A DNA stretch of 64,000 nucleotides, from assembly GCA_034440575.1 (NCBI GenBank), contig JAOTOL010001499.1, positions 982,001 through 1,046,000 of the forward strand, given 5' to 3'. Shown piece after piece: positions 46,741-57,831 of the stretch (position 1 is the stretch's first letter; each line of letters opens with the position of its first letter). A program made the position numbers and the translations under genes. This DNA comes from Imbricaverruca yamaguchii. Taxonomy: Eukaryota > Arthropoda > Thecostraca > Neoverrucidae. A model generated the notes under the pieces. The model saw only the letters and a list, made by a program, of their open reading frames with translations, ran no database searches and was not told where the DNA came from.

Positions 46741-48504
46741 CGTATAGTACCGTAGTAAATGCAGTGTTCATTGGCTGGTTAGTGAACCCATGAAAAGGAG
46801 CTCGCACAAGGAGCTGCGGACACCACGACCACCTTTTCTCTCGGCCATCTGTCTACGCATCTTCATCCTGAGACGACAATGGCGAATACCGAGAATGTGT
46901 CTCTCGACATCTCTATTTGCCTTTAGCCACTACGTTGGGTTTGTCTGCTATCTCCAAGGCAGTGGTCTGCTACGCCTCTTTTAAGGCACGTTAGTCAGCC
47001 ACGGCATATGACAAAAACGCGTACACCTATCACCGAAAAACAATTATGTCTGCCCTCTTGAAACCCTCGACGCTTGCTTCACTAACTCTGGCCACCGGTT
47101 AGCGCCGTAGGTATGGAATATATTTCAGTGCTGAGCTTGTATCCAGTTAATTCGTTCCTGGTGTCGAGAAATAGACGGTCGGTACCGGGCCAGTATCCGT
47201 TTCTGTTATGGCTATGCGAATGTCCAGTATTGAGACAGACTGCCATGCAGCCCTGGCATTGACCAGCACCCGACCTGAAGCCCGGTAAATGGCGTCGGGT
47301 AGATGTTTTACAAGGTCGTCAAAGAGGCATGGATGTAGCTTTGTATGCTTTTGGGAGGGCACTCCCCCTCTCCTTCCCTGCGTAGTGTTGACTGTTCCCG
47401 CCCAATAATTGTAACTTTCAACATGGGACCCAATGTGGCACGCCCCGAATCCATTTGAACGCGGCTATTGCATGCATGTATCGTGACCTCCCAATCATTA
47501 TCAGAAACATACGCCTACGCTATGGGACGAGAAGCACATTTTCAGGGTTAAGACCCGTACCACCCTTGACACAGCGGCGGTGCCCCAGAGCACAGTAGGT
47601 GACGATGGTCCGTTGCAAATGTGCAACCGGTGCGTGGATCGGAGTAATACAAACAACGCCGTTTCCGCCATTCATCCCGGTTTTCCTGCACCGGACTCAA
47701 TCGCGAAAAACGCCGAAATAGGCCGAGTTCGCTTTTCGCACCTCTCCCGTGTGCACTTGCCATAGGCGGTAATTTTTGTGCTGTCGAGTTAGGCGACTGT
47801 CGCGGCATCATCGTGGTGTCGATTTCGTGTCGATCAGTCTATTGGTTCATGAGTTATGCCGGTTGAAACTGACACAACTAGGCGCACGAAAGTTGGTCAA
47901 ATTCCGAATTATAAAATTGCACGTTCTACGTGTTAAAACTGTGGGAGGTTGCTGACGTGCGTGAAATGTGAGCTTATAGCACCTTCAAGTGCTTCGCGTG
48001 CAGCACATTAACCCGATCACTTCGAAATTATGACCAACGGATAGACAAAACTGCGGGCTCTCGCGTGGTATCAATTACGCTTCGATGCCACACATCCGTT
48101 CCGTGCCACGCTTTGATATGAAAGCACAAGATTTTCGTCTAACAATTTGAAGCCAATACGAATCGAGTTGGAATGTCGAGCGAATTGTAAGCGGTGTTAT
48201 GTATGTGTTATGTTATGTTATGCCGGGGCCGGCCAAGGTCAGACGTTGTGCGGCGCCAGCGGGCGGTGGATGGTGGTGCCGGTGAGCGCGAAATATACCA
48301 AGAATGCTGACCGGATTATAGCCTGAGACGCAACAAGCGGATAGCACGCACTCACGAAACATTCTACACCAACAAATTTCGACTTCGTAAGTCATCCATT
48401 CGTTGTCTGGGCGGTTATTTGGGCTTGTCTGGGCGTTGTCGTTGTCTAGGCGGTGTGAAGTCTTGGCGACTCCGCGACTTGGTCCATGTGAAGGCGCGAG
48501 CCAA
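46738..48504. other. Intergenic, no feature recognised
   Basis: Single-copy sequence between the convergent synaptotagmin and TRP genes. Confidence 0.5.
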
Positions 48505-48700
48505 GTCGCGCGGCACCGGCTCATCCCTTGGTTAATCAAGCCTAAAATCGAATGCAACCTGAAGTGAGACGACTTTTAGCCGTTGGCCAATTCCGTTACC
48601 CTACTCGCAACCTTTGCCGAAAAATAGATGCACAAGTGCACGACACCGACGGCGGCGGCGGCGGCGGCGCCAACAGACTTCGTTCATTGTCTTTTGCTTT
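48505..48700 (+). repeat. Direct repeat, copy 1 (about 195 bp)
   Basis: The sequence with GGTTAATCA, AAATCGAATGCAACCTGAAG and a GGCGGCGGCGG run, ending TTCATTGTCTTTT, recurs at 49046-49240. Confidence 0.8.
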
Positions 48701-49045
48701 CCTAGACTAGCTTATGTCGCTATTCTGGCATAGCCAGAACCCGAGCACCTGTGGAGAAGCAGAGCAGAAACGTTTTCGTCGTGGCATAAATCAGATGTGT
48801 GTTCACTTGTTTATTTACTGCGTACCTGAGGTATTATTGCCTTGCTAGATTAGACTCTGATAGCTGTAGACATGCGAATGTGATGGGAGCGGTCTCACCA
48901 CCGGCCGACCGCCGGCGCTGGCTCAACGCGGCGGGTCGCGACGAGAGGTACTTACTGCCCCGCTGCCATCTGTTGGAGGAGCGCAACTGCCATCTGCCGA
49001 CGCGACTGCGAACCTCCGTCTAACATGTATTGCCAATTGAGAGGG

Positions 49046-49240
49046 GTCGCGCGCCACGGGCAATCCCCTCGGTTAATCAGGTCCAAAATCGAATACAGTC
49101 TGAAGTGAGCCGACATTTAATCGTTAGGAAAGTTTCATCACCATACTCGCAATCGTTTGTTGCGAAATATGCAGAGCAAAGTGCAGGACACCGGAGGTGG
49201 CGGCGGCGACGCAGACGGACTTCGCTCATTGTCTTTTACC
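49046..49240 (+). repeat. Direct repeat, copy 2 (about 195 bp)
   Basis: Diverged copy of 48505-48700 about 540 bp downstream; probably two pieces of a dispersed family or a local duplication. Confidence 0.8.
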
Positions 49241-49454
49241 TGTATTAAAGTATGCGTTTCTTCACGCACTCCATCGCTTAGGTTCAAGTGTCGCGACTAC
49301 GCTGTTTATTTTGCTCATCAACGCAAGGCTTATGGCAGTCGTTGCAGGTTGCGCTCCTCGCCAGCTGGCCATGGACGGTGGACTTTAAAAAGACACAAAA
49401 ACGTTATTTGATGCCAGCCCTTGGCTGCTCTGCAATACATCCCCGGCAAAGAAC

Positions 49455-49622
49455 CGCTCTTCAGTGGTTGGTTGGTTATTGGTTTTACGACACATCGACC
49501 GTTGATTCATGTGGCGTCGCCAATCTCTCGCGGGCGAAGAGTAGCGACAGGTGAGACTCGAACCCACAACCTTTCGATTGTGAGACGAGCAACTTACCCC
49601 TAGGCTACTCGTCCCCACGCTC
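49455..49622 (-). mobile_element. tRNA-derived SINE, minus strand
   Basis: Read from about 49622 on the minus strand: box A-like GTAGCCTAGGGGTAAG, then a good T arm GTGGGTTCGAGTCTCAC holding box B GGTTCGAGTC. A short body follows to a TAAAACCAATAACCAACCAA tail. The acceptor stem does not pair, so it is a SINE, not a functional tRNA. Confidence 0.68.
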
Positions 49623-50547
49623 GTCAGTGGTAAACATGATTGTGCAAGGCATAAATTAGCATGTGCGTGTATTGGCATTTCACATATACATCGGCTGCCG
49701 TTTTCGCCGCAGTGTCCAAAACACTGTCGGGTACTAAGGAATAGCCAGATTCCGGAAACAGCGTGCTTTTTGCTATCGATCTGCATTGCCTTCTTAATAC
49801 CCATTCTGAGGCCCAAGATTCTCTACCAGGCTGTTCACATGTAAGAAAACAACAGGCATGTCTGTCTACATATGAAAATCGCGAACCTTCGCGGAAATGA
49901 AGGGCATCGGTAGCAAAACTAGTGCAACAGCATACAATATGAAGTCGCATGCAACACAGCTTGAGTAAAGCCTACAAAGAGATGACTAGGAAATGTATAA
50001 TTATTATCATTGTGTATAAAACAGCACGAGAGACACGTTGGTTCGCATGGGAAATAATCATCCGCAGGGCATCACAAGCTGGACGAAAAAATAGCACTGC
50101 CTACCGTTCCAATGGAAGCACACTAATCTTACATGCGGGGATTCGGCAGTGTTGCTAGCGGTGAGTGGCGGTGCCACGAAAGCAGTTGCTTATTTTCAAC
50201 TGGTTTCCAAACGGGTGGAAAGTGCAGCTTTCCTGGTCAATGTTAACTAGCAAGTCTGGTATGGATAGCTATGTGTTCGCAGGTCATTTTGAAATCAGAT
50301 CTCTGTGGTTAGGATTCTTCAACGTTCGAGGCCTGTCCCGGTTTGTGCTAATTCCCATTGAACATTGACCGCCATGAGAGGGGAGAGGGGATTCCACGGA
50401 GTGCCGCTCCCTGCCCCCTGTATGAAGGCCACCACTTGATTGTCCTTCGTCACTTCACTATGCAAAGATCAAAGCAGATCAGAGAAAACGTCCCTTCGAT
50501 AGGCGGCTACCAGAGTTGGAATGTTCGTAACAGCCTGCATGGTACAG

Positions 50548-50548
<1 letters not shown>
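49623..50548. other. Intergenic, no feature recognised
   Basis: Single-copy sequence before the microsatellite at the TRP 3' end. Confidence 0.5.
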
Positions 50549-50618
<70 letters not shown>

Positions 50619-50625
50619 GTGTGTG

Positions 50626-50664
<39 letters not shown>

Positions 50665-50678
50665 TATGTGTGTGTGTA
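50549..50678. repeat. (TA)n(TG)n microsatellite in the TRP 3' flank
   Basis: Compound TA then TG repeat ending about 60 bases beyond the TRP stop codon, so it probably lies in the 3' UTR. Confidence 0.97.
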
Positions 50679-50736
50679 GTCGTCTACAACCTTGGCAGAG
50701 CTACAGTTGGTCGGCAGTCAGTCTCGCCAGCCGTGT

Positions 50737-53190
50737 TCACGGGGTGTTCGGGTCAGTCTCACACGTGGTGCCAGCCACAACTGGTACGACAGGCTCATGT
50801 GTGGTCACGGCTTCCTGCGGGCAGAGCTTGTCCAGCAGCTGGTCCAGCTTCTGCTCCAGCCGCTGCAGCCGGGCCGTCACGTCCTCGTCCGGCGAGCGCT
50901 TCTGAAGCAGCAGGCTCTTGGCGTCGTCGATGATCCGCCGGTCCAGGTGGAAGCTCTGGTGGCACGTCTTGGGGTCGAGCTGCCAGTTGCGCTGGTTGGG
51001 GAACACCACCAGGTGCTTGGTGGGCAGCGCGTTGAAGAAGAGCAGCGTGTGGTCGCCCAGCCAGGAGCGCAGACTCTTGAACGGGCTGAGTCGCTCCAGG
51101 CACGCGCACGGCGCACAGTCGGGCACCCAGCGGAGCCACTTGAACGGCGGGTAGTTACCGAGGAAGTGGAACGGGTCGCCCAGCAGCATGGACTCGATGT
51201 AGGAGATGAGTTCGACGCGACCGACGTAGCCGTAGATCTGCGCCTTCTCCCAGATCTCGCCGGTGTCGGCCACGGCCAGCCCGTTCAGCAGGTTCATCAG
51301 CACCAGCGTGATGAGGAACAGGAAGGCGACGAGCAGCAGCGGCGCCAAGGGCGCGTGCGCCGCCATCGGCAGCGCGCCGTACTCAATCTCGCCGATCGCC
51401 ATCACCAGCGTCTTGACGAGCGCCGACGCCAGGTCCGGGAAGGCCTGGTCGCCGCGAAGCAGCACGTAGAAGCTGAGCGCGAACGCCAGGATCAGCACCA
51501 GGTACCAGAGCAGGAACTTGACGAATCGGAACAGCACCGTCGTGAACATGGTGACGTAGATGGAGAAGAGCGGCAGCCGGCCCATCAGCATGAAGAACTC
51601 GGCCCAGGAGAGCAGGATGACCAGCGCCGAGTAGCGGCGGGTCTGCTCTTCGCCGACGGCCGAGCACAACAGCAGCGTCGACATGGCGAGCATGATTAGC
51701 TCGACGTAGTTCTCCACAGTGAACAGATAGCGGCGCGGCGCCACCAGGAACTGGAACAGCTCGCGCACCACCAGCAGCGCCACCATCACGGCAGTGCAGT
51801 AGGTGAAGAACTGGAAGGCGATGCTGTGACCGCTGGCCGAGTCGTCGCCGCCGTCGGTGGTAGAGTTCGTCTGACGACGAAGACGACGGACACCGGCAGC
51901 TTGCTCGGCGTTCAGGAACACGAAGGCGGTGATGCAAGCGACGAACAGCGTGTACAGCGCCAGGTTGATGAGGAACCAGCGGCGCACGCGCTGCCACTTG
52001 AGGTCGAGGAAGCTGGAGATGACGGGGTGCTTGAGCAGGTGGCGGTGTCGCTTGCTCTGCGCCATGTACCAGAGTGACTCGGTCTCGGGCAGCGGGTCGG
52101 CCGCCTCGGGCTCCGTGGACCGACGGCGCCGCGGCGCCAGGAAGCTGTAGCGCAGCTCGATCTGGAACTGGGCGTCGGTGGCGGGCCGGTCGTTGCACGT
52201 GACGCACTCGTCGAGGTAGCGCTGCAGCGCGTCGGCCGGCAGGCCGCGCACGGGCGTCTCGCCCCAGCGGTTCTTGACGCCGATGTTGGCGCCGAGCCGC
52301 AGCAGCGCGTCGATGGCCGGCCCGTCGCCGCGCGCCACGGCGTAGTGCAGCGGCGTCGAGCCGAGCGCGTCCTGTCCGTTGACGTCGAGCCGCACGCGGC
52401 CGGGGTCGGCGGCCAGCTCGCGCAGACAGCGCGCGTGGTCGGCGTCGGCGGGCCGGCGCGCCGGCCGGTACTCGGCGCGCGCCAGCTTGTGCAGCAGCGT
52501 CTCGCCGCCGGCGTCGGGCGCGTCGCGCGCCGCCGGCTCGTGGTGCACCAGCTGGCGCAGGATGGCGTGGTAGCCGCGCGACGCCGCGTAGTGCAGCGGC
52601 GTCCAGCCGTTGGTCGGGTTGGCGGCGCTCGCGTCGGCGCCGTGCTGCAGCAGCGGCGCCACGAACTCGGCCAGCCCGTTGTCGCACGCGTACTGCAGGC
52701 AGGTGACGGCGCCGTGGCACGCGTCCAGCACGCGCCGGTTGCCGGTGTTCTCGCGCAGCACGCGCGTGAAGGCGGCCAGGTCGCCGCGCTGCAGCGCCTC
52801 GTACAGCACGTTCTGCGCGCTGCGTCCGGTGAGCGTCGTCACGGCCAGCTGCGGGTCGGGCTCGGCGGACAGGTCGCGCGCGCGCAGCAGGTCGCCGGCC
52901 GAGCGGCCGTCGACGCTGAGCCGCGGGTCGGCGCCGTTGCTGAGCAGGTAGCGCGCCGTCAGGTCAGCGCCGGCCGTGGCCGCCAGGTAGAGCGCGCTGC
53001 AGCCGGCGCGGTCCTGCGCGTCCACGTCGACGGCCGGCCGCGCCAGCAGCGCGCGCGCGATCGGCCCGTCCGTCTGCTCGCTGTCGGCCCGCTCGGCCAG
53101 CACGTGCAGGGCGGTGCGGCCCTTGCCGTTCTTGGCGCACACGTCGGCGCCGTGGTCCAGCAGCAGCGTGACCGCCTGGACGTCGCGCTT
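50737..53190 (-). CDS. TRP channel exon 3: ankyrin repeats, membrane domain, C-terminus
   Basis: The acceptor GGCTCAACAG (complement of 53191-53200) precedes KRDVQAVTLLLDHGADVCA, which completes the ankyrin repeat begun in exon 2. It runs 817 codons without interruption to TGA at 50739-50737. The open frame extends 18 codons into the intron but is not conserved-looking there. Confidence 0.95.
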   Translation of the reverse strand, partial: KRDVQAVTLLLDHGADVCAKNGKGRTALHVLAERADSEQTDGPIARALLARPAVDVDAQDRAGCSALYLAATAGADLTARYLLSNGADPRLSVDGRSAGDLLRARDLSAEPDPQLAVTTLTGRSAQNVLYEALQRGDLAAFTRVLRENTGNRRVLDACHGAVTCLQYACDNGLAEFVAPLLQHGADASAANPTNGWTPLHYAASRGYHAILRQLVHHEPAARDAPDAGGETLLHKLARAEYRPARRPADADHARCLRELAADPGRVRLDVNGQDALGSTPLHYAVARGDGPAIDALLRLGANIGVKNRWGETPVRGLPADALQRYLDECVTCNDRPATDAQFQIELRYSFLAPRRRRSTEPEAADPLPETESLWYMAQSKRHRHLLKHPVISSFLDLKWQRVRRWFLINLALYTLFVACITAFVFLNAEQAAGVRRLRRQTNSTTDGGDDSASGHSIAFQFFTYCTAVMVALLVVRELFQFLVAPRRYLFTVENYVELIMLAMSTLLLCSAVGEEQTRRYSALVILLSWAEFFMLMGRLPLFSIYVTMFTTVLFRFVKFLLWYLVLILAFALSFYVLLRGDQAFPDLASALVKTLVMAIGEIEYGALPMAAHAPLAPLLLVAFLFLITLVLMNLLNGLAVADTGEIWEKAQIYGYVGRVELISYIESMLLGDPFHFLGNYPPFKWLRWVPDCAPCACLERLSPFKSLRSWLGDHTLLFFNALPTKHLVVFPNQRNWQLDPKTCHQSFHLDRRIIDDAKSLLLQKRSPDEDVTARLQRLEQKLDQLLDKLCPQEAVTTHEPVVPVVAGTTCETDPNTP

Positions 53191-55430
53191 CTGTTGAGCC
53201 ACACCGCGAGCGTCAGGCTGGAGCATCAGCTGGTGCTGGATCATAGGCTAGAAGGCGGTTCTCACAAACAGCACAGCACACGAGTTGCAAAGTGCCTTGC
53301 ACTATGATGCGGTAGCCTTATTGGATCTGTTGTTCGCAATATGTTCGCAAGTGTAAAAGTCCAGAGCACAATAATTATGGAATCTATGAAGTGGACATTT
53401 GTCGATGACTTATGTAACTCAATGAGTTAACACGCAGCCAATGTGCGTAACTTATCAATCCCCGACTTGTAACAGCTTTAGCTGAACTTAAGGCAGAACA
53501 GCAATGTTAGTCGGCTAGGGACATGGCAATCAGAATGCTAGGGAATCATAAATAGGATTCTGAAATATATGAGGAAGCAAGTTATGAAAATCATATTAAG
53601 CCTACGTGCGATCCCACTTGAAGTATTCTGTACAGGCATGGGGAACTTACTTAGACAGAGATATAGGTATGCTATAAAGAGTGCCCCGCAAAACTACCAG
53701 ACGCATCTAGCCTAGGAAACTTAGCATATGGAGAGGTTTCTGGGATTAAATATGCACTCACTCAAGTATATGACAACAATGTTTAAATTCATGAAACGAT
53801 TAGATAATTTCAACCTGAATGATGCTCATCTATTTTTAGGAAATCACAGGGGTCATCAATTCAGGTTGGAGAATACAAGATATAGGATAGTTAAGCGCCA
53901 AGAAGTTTTACACCTGCCCAGGAGCATTCATACCAACCCAGCCTATCCGGGAGTAACGGCTCGGCCGGTGTCCGACTTGCTTCACGTTTACCTCTCCCTT
54001 TAACATTTAAGTTCAACCCACGATATATTTTCTCCAATGCTTATATCAACCATATGGCAATCATTACAGAAAGTTAAGGTAATTTCAATTCGTCTTAGCC
54101 TGTCAGGGACTGTTCACAACACAAAGGCAAAAAACTTACGCACCAAAACTCAAGTATGTCTGAGCATTGCCTGTTCTGCAAAATGGCATCCATGGCACTC
54201 CACCCCCGCATCACCTCACAAGTGATGCTCGTGGTGGTCTGCCTCTGACCTGCACCGCCAGATGAAGAGGCGACACCTTCAGCAGCGGATTCCACACGTT
54301 CGGGTCGGCTCTGTGCTGGAGGAGAACAGCCAGGACGTCTGTACGATCTGCCTCCAGGGCAGCCTGCAGGCAGCCGCAGTTGTCGGGGAACTCGTAGCTG
54401 CCGGACAACGAACCGGTCAGCCGCTTCAACTGTCGGACAACGAACTGGTCGCTACTGCAGCCGTGGAACAAATCCACCGCAACACGACGCCTGTTACAAA
54501 TCATTTTTGAGCATCAGCTTTAGAGATGCAATACTAGTAATAGACAGAACTATGGCGTTCTCCATTGTTCACCAATCACCACAAATGTCACGACTGCTCC
54601 ATTTGACCATGTGGCACTGTACGTACTTACACTGTACCATTGCCAGGAGGGCACCAGTGCAGTCGCTGCATCGACCATGCCATGTATGGGTGTCGCAATG
54701 TATTTTGGGTACGGGGGTGAGACGGTTCCTTAATTTGATCCTTTACGTGCAACGACATGCACAAATGTCGCCCAAATAGCTCAGTGGTTAAGCTGAGCAT
54801 CTGGCACGCCAGAAGTACAGGGTTCGATCCCTTGCGGTGCCCGCCCTTCCTGCCAGGGTGAGAGGCAGGCGACGCTATGTGGCCTCAGCTGCTGAGTGTG
54901 TCGTAAAGCCGCAATCCAACCCAATCCAATCCGTCACGCAAAATATTCACGGTACCACGCACAATTGCCTGTGTGGAATATCTGCCATGGCTGGTGCGAT
55001 TCCTTTGACGCTGGTTCGTTTGACAAGGACGGAATAATAGACGAATGTGAGCAATACTTGAATGAAATACATAAATCACAACAAAAACACCACAAGAGAA
55101 ACAAAACGACAAGAGAGAACAAAAGGACAAGAGAATACAATGACGACACACGAGAGAAGGCATCCACTTGCTCTCATCTGCCAGCAGTGTTTGGTGCTGG
55201 GCGTCGGCTGCCACACAGAACAGGCACTCACAGGCACTCACAGGCACTCACAAGTGCGACACTCACAAGTGGTCCAGCAGGACGTCGTCCCGCTCGGCCA
55301 GCTGGCCGACCAGCTGCAGCCGGCCGGCTCTGACGGCCGCCAGCAGCTGCTGCTGGCCGTCGCCGCCGCCGCCGGGCATGCAGAGCGGCGTACTCTCCGG
55401 CAGCGCGTGCATCGGCAGCTCGGCCGACAT
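50737..55430 (-). CDS. TRPA-type (painless-like) ankyrin-repeat TRP cation channel
   Basis: Three exons on the minus strand (55430-55267, 54454-54250, 53190-50737) join in phase (2, then 0) into 941 codons, a 940-residue protein. Ankyrin repeats fill about residues 30-450, with clear units such as NGWTPLHYAASRGYHAILR and LGSTPLHYAVARGDGPAIDA. Six membrane segments follow at about 528-551, 581-600, 617-635, 645-661, 678-701 and 737-763. A pore helix with AIGEIEYG is near 721-728. After S6 comes NLLNGLAVADTGEI, the TRPA-type equivalent of the TRP region. A C-terminal coiled coil (TARLQRLEQKLDQLLDKL) is near 893-913. Length, repeat number and pore fit insect painless best; pyrexia-like is the alternative. 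The expected role is a plasma-membrane cation channel in sensory neurons, for heat, mechanical or chemical nociception. The ankyrin part is very GC-rich. Confidence 0.93.
53191..54249. other. TRP intron 2, no feature recognised
   Basis: AT-rich single-copy DNA. Unlike most exon junctions in the window, no minisatellite borders this acceptor. Confidence 0.55.
54250..54454 (-). CDS. TRP channel exon 2: N-terminal ankyrin repeats
   Basis: On the minus strand GGCTGCAG precedes T, completing a Phe codon. SDQFVVRQLKRLTGSL follows, then the ankyrin-like LQAALEADRTDVLAVLLQHR and SPLHLAVQ at CAG|GTCAGA, phase 0. Confidence 0.9.
54455..55266. other. TRP intron 1, contains a SINE
   Basis: Contains the tRNA-derived SINE at 54774-54930; otherwise nothing recognised. 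No minisatellite borders either splice site of this intron. Confidence 0.55.
54774..54930 (+). mobile_element. tRNA-derived SINE in TRP intron 1
   Basis: A tRNA-like head has box A TAGCTCAGTGGTTAAG and box B GGGTTCGATCCC, then a body with GCCAGGGTGAGAGGCAGG and a tail CAATCCAACCCAATCCAATC. The anticodon arm is misfolded (stem TCTGG/CCAGA with only four loop bases), so it is not a tRNA gene. Confidence 0.72.
55267..55430 (-). CDS. TRP channel exon 1: start and N-terminus
   Basis: ATG at 55430-55428 begins MSAELPMHALPESTPLCMPG, a Gly/Asp linker, then LLAAVRAGRLQLVGQLAERD, an ankyrin-like helix pair, to CACTT|GTGAGT in phase 2. Just before the ATG is CCCCCGTCAGA, which could itself be a 3' splice site for a 5' UTR intron. 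Confidence 0.85.
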
Positions 55431-56285
55431 TCTGACGGGGGCAGTGTCAGGTCAGGGCACAGCAGCAGAACACCGGCAGCTCGGCCGACATTCTGACGGG
55501 GGCAGTGTCAGGTCAGGGCACAGCAGCAGAACACCGGCAGCTCGGCCGACATTCTGACGGGGGCAGTGTCAGGTCAGGGCACAGCAGCAGAACACCGGCA
55601 GCTCGGCCGACATTCTGACGGGGGCAGTGTCAGGTCAGGGCACAGCAGCAGAACATTGGCAGCTCGGCCGACATTCTGACGGGGGTCGGTGTCAGGTCAG
55701 GGCACAACAGCAGAACACCGGCAGCTCGGCCGACATTCTGACGGGGGCAGTGTCAGGTCAGGGCACAGCAGCAGAACACTGGCAGCTCGGCCGACATTCT
55801 GACGGGGGCAGTGTCAGGTCAGGGCATAGCAGCAGAACACCGGCAGCTTGGCCGACATTCTAGCGGTGGTGTCGGCTGTCAGGTCAGGGCACAACAGCAG
55901 AACACCGGCAGCTCGGTCGACATTCTGACGGGGGCAGTGTCAGGTCAGGGCACAGCACCAGAACACCGGCAGCTCGGCCGACATTCTGACGGGGGCAGTG
56001 TCAGGTCAGGGCACAACAGCAGAACACCGGCAGCTCGGCCGAATTTTCTCAGGTCAGGGCACAGCAGCAGACGGGGCGACACAGCAGAACACCGGCAGCT
56101 CGGTCGACATTATGACGGCGGTGTCGGCTGTGTCAGGTCAGGGCACAACAGCAGAACACCGGCAGCTCGGTCGACATTCTGACGGCGGCTGCTGTCTCAG
56201 GTCAGGGCACAACAGCAGACGGGGCGACACAGCAGAACACCGGCAGCTCGGTCGACATTCTGGCGGCGGACGCTGTGTCAGGGCA
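55431..56285. repeat. Minisatellite made of the TRP start-codon region
   Basis: About fourteen 61 bp units lie directly upstream of the start codon. On the minus strand each contains CCGTCAGAATGTCGGCCGAG, the same as the true start context, then diverges and reads MSAELPVFCCCALT followed by a stop in the commonest unit. Units vary (extra GGCGACAC blocks at 56080 and 56224). Confidence 0.95.
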
Positions 56286-56395
56286 CGGCAGCCGTTAATT
56301 GCCATTTGCGTCACGATCGTTACCCTTATTGACCGGGAACCATATATCCCACCACTTGCTTCCAACTGGCGAGTTCCCCTAATTAAGTATTTACT
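56286..56395. other. Spacer between TRP array and inverted-repeat element
   Basis: Short single-copy stretch; the TRP promoter may be here or further right, but no core element can be assigned. Confidence 0.35.
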
Positions 56396-57380
56396 GGTTA
56401 ACACGCGCCATGAAGGGCCCCTGAAAATTACGCGCACTGGAGGGAGGCGGATTCAGCACCCCCCCCCCTAAGATATCGGCTCCCATTAAAGCTAAAGTAA
56501 CGATATTCGCAGGAGACATGGGTACGGTAGTTGCCTCTATTGTGCGTAAATTGCATGACCTTAACTCAATATCTTCAATGTCAAATAAGGTCACATGTGT
56601 CAACAATTTCTTTTTTCCTTGGCTTGGCTTGTCATTGTTATGGATCGCTGTGATTGTGTTTAAATGCTACAAAATTTGCATCAATAATGCTTCTGACATC
56701 TGCTAATGACGCAATACAGATGTTAGACACAGCATTTGACTTCAGGTCACCTATATGGCAGCACTTTATGAGATCATTACATGCTCCACTTACCGGAACC
56801 GGGCCGCCCGCCCGACTGCTCCGTCGGGCGGCTCGGCGCAATCGGTTTCGCGAAGAAAGGAGTGAGGTCCATGAATTGAGTATGGAAACGTTTAGGCACA
56901 CAATGACAAATAGTAGTTTTCTGGATGTGTAGGGAGTAATATGCACAGTGACATCAATCGCATGACAGTCATTTGCATTTATGACAGCATTCCAGTTGAC
57001 CAAGTTTGGTTACATTAACCTGCCATGAAATTGACCTGACTTAACCTCGGTGACCTAACATGGCCTTGAAACTATATAGCATAACAATACACATGAAACA
57101 AGTCGCTAGTGTTGCAAAGAACGCTTCTCTTTTGCTAATATACGGGAAGTACATCAGCTCAGATTTCTGTGATCTGACGCTAAAAATGTTTTGAAACTTT
57201 AACGGCCCTTAACTCGAAAAAAATATCGGCCGATTTTCTGTTTTTCTCACTTTAAGCAACGAGCTGGTCGTTTCTAAGCAGGTACGCAAGAACTGGCGTA
57301 TATCAACCGGTAAAATCTGCACGAGAAACCGGAGGGGTGGGTGAATTCCCCCCCCCACCCTCCGGTGCGCGTGTTAAACC
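56396..57380. mobile_element. 985 bp inverted-repeat element, copy 2
   Basis: Same family and orientation as 30667-31653. The left end is GGTTAACACGCGCC; the complement of the right end is GGTTTAACACGCGCACCGGA. Subterminal G/C-rich runs (CCCCCCCC near 56460 and 57348) are also inverted. No coding capacity. Confidence 0.83.
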
Positions 57381-57830
57381 ATCTTTTGCAAATGAAGATT
57401 CGATGTTTTGGATCCGGCAAAGGGACAATATACAGCGAAGCCCGTTACCCGGCCTTCTGAATGCACATCACTGCCGCGGCATTAAAAAAATCACCAATGG
57501 CTTGAAGCTTCCTGGAGACCACATAAGAGTCTTCTGTTCGACACGTAGCTTATTTGTCCTGAACTCAAACACATATTTGTATCGAGTGCCACTGTCTACT
57601 CAAAGTTTTCAGCTTGGGTTATGCAGTGTGCCCAAAAGTACACGAGTCGCATTCTACCCCGTGCCGCTATAGCGCCACTCGTGCGATCGTACGTAAGCTA
57701 CACGAGGAGAAACGCTACTGTTTCCTGGTTTGAAGGGGAAATGGTCGACTGCCAGGCTGGTGGCGTTGCGTGGCTGGTGACACAGGCTGCCGCGCAGTAT
57801 GTGCGGGGGCGTGTCCGGCGTTGTGTTGTG
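57381..57830. other. No gene recognised
   Basis: Open frames at 57621-57857 have no recognisable domain. Confidence 0.45.
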
Positions 57831-57831
57831 T

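Noticed and set aside
49545..49622. Functional tRNA gene on the minus strand
   Set aside because: The T arm is good, but the acceptor stem does not pair and a repeat tail follows.
51383..52720. 445-codon Arg/Ala-rich minus-strand ORF overlapping the TRP exon
   Set aside because: Out-of-frame shadow with composition dictated by GC-rich third positions.
50692..53307. Plus-strand ORFs of 320-335 codons antisense to the TRP channel
   Set aside because: Shadow frames of GC-rich coding exon 3; the minus-strand frame has ankyrin repeats, six membrane segments and clean splice phases.
54774..54850. Functional tRNA gene
   Set aside because: Box A and B are good but the anticodon arm leaves only four loop bases and the acceptor stem is poor; followed by a SINE body.
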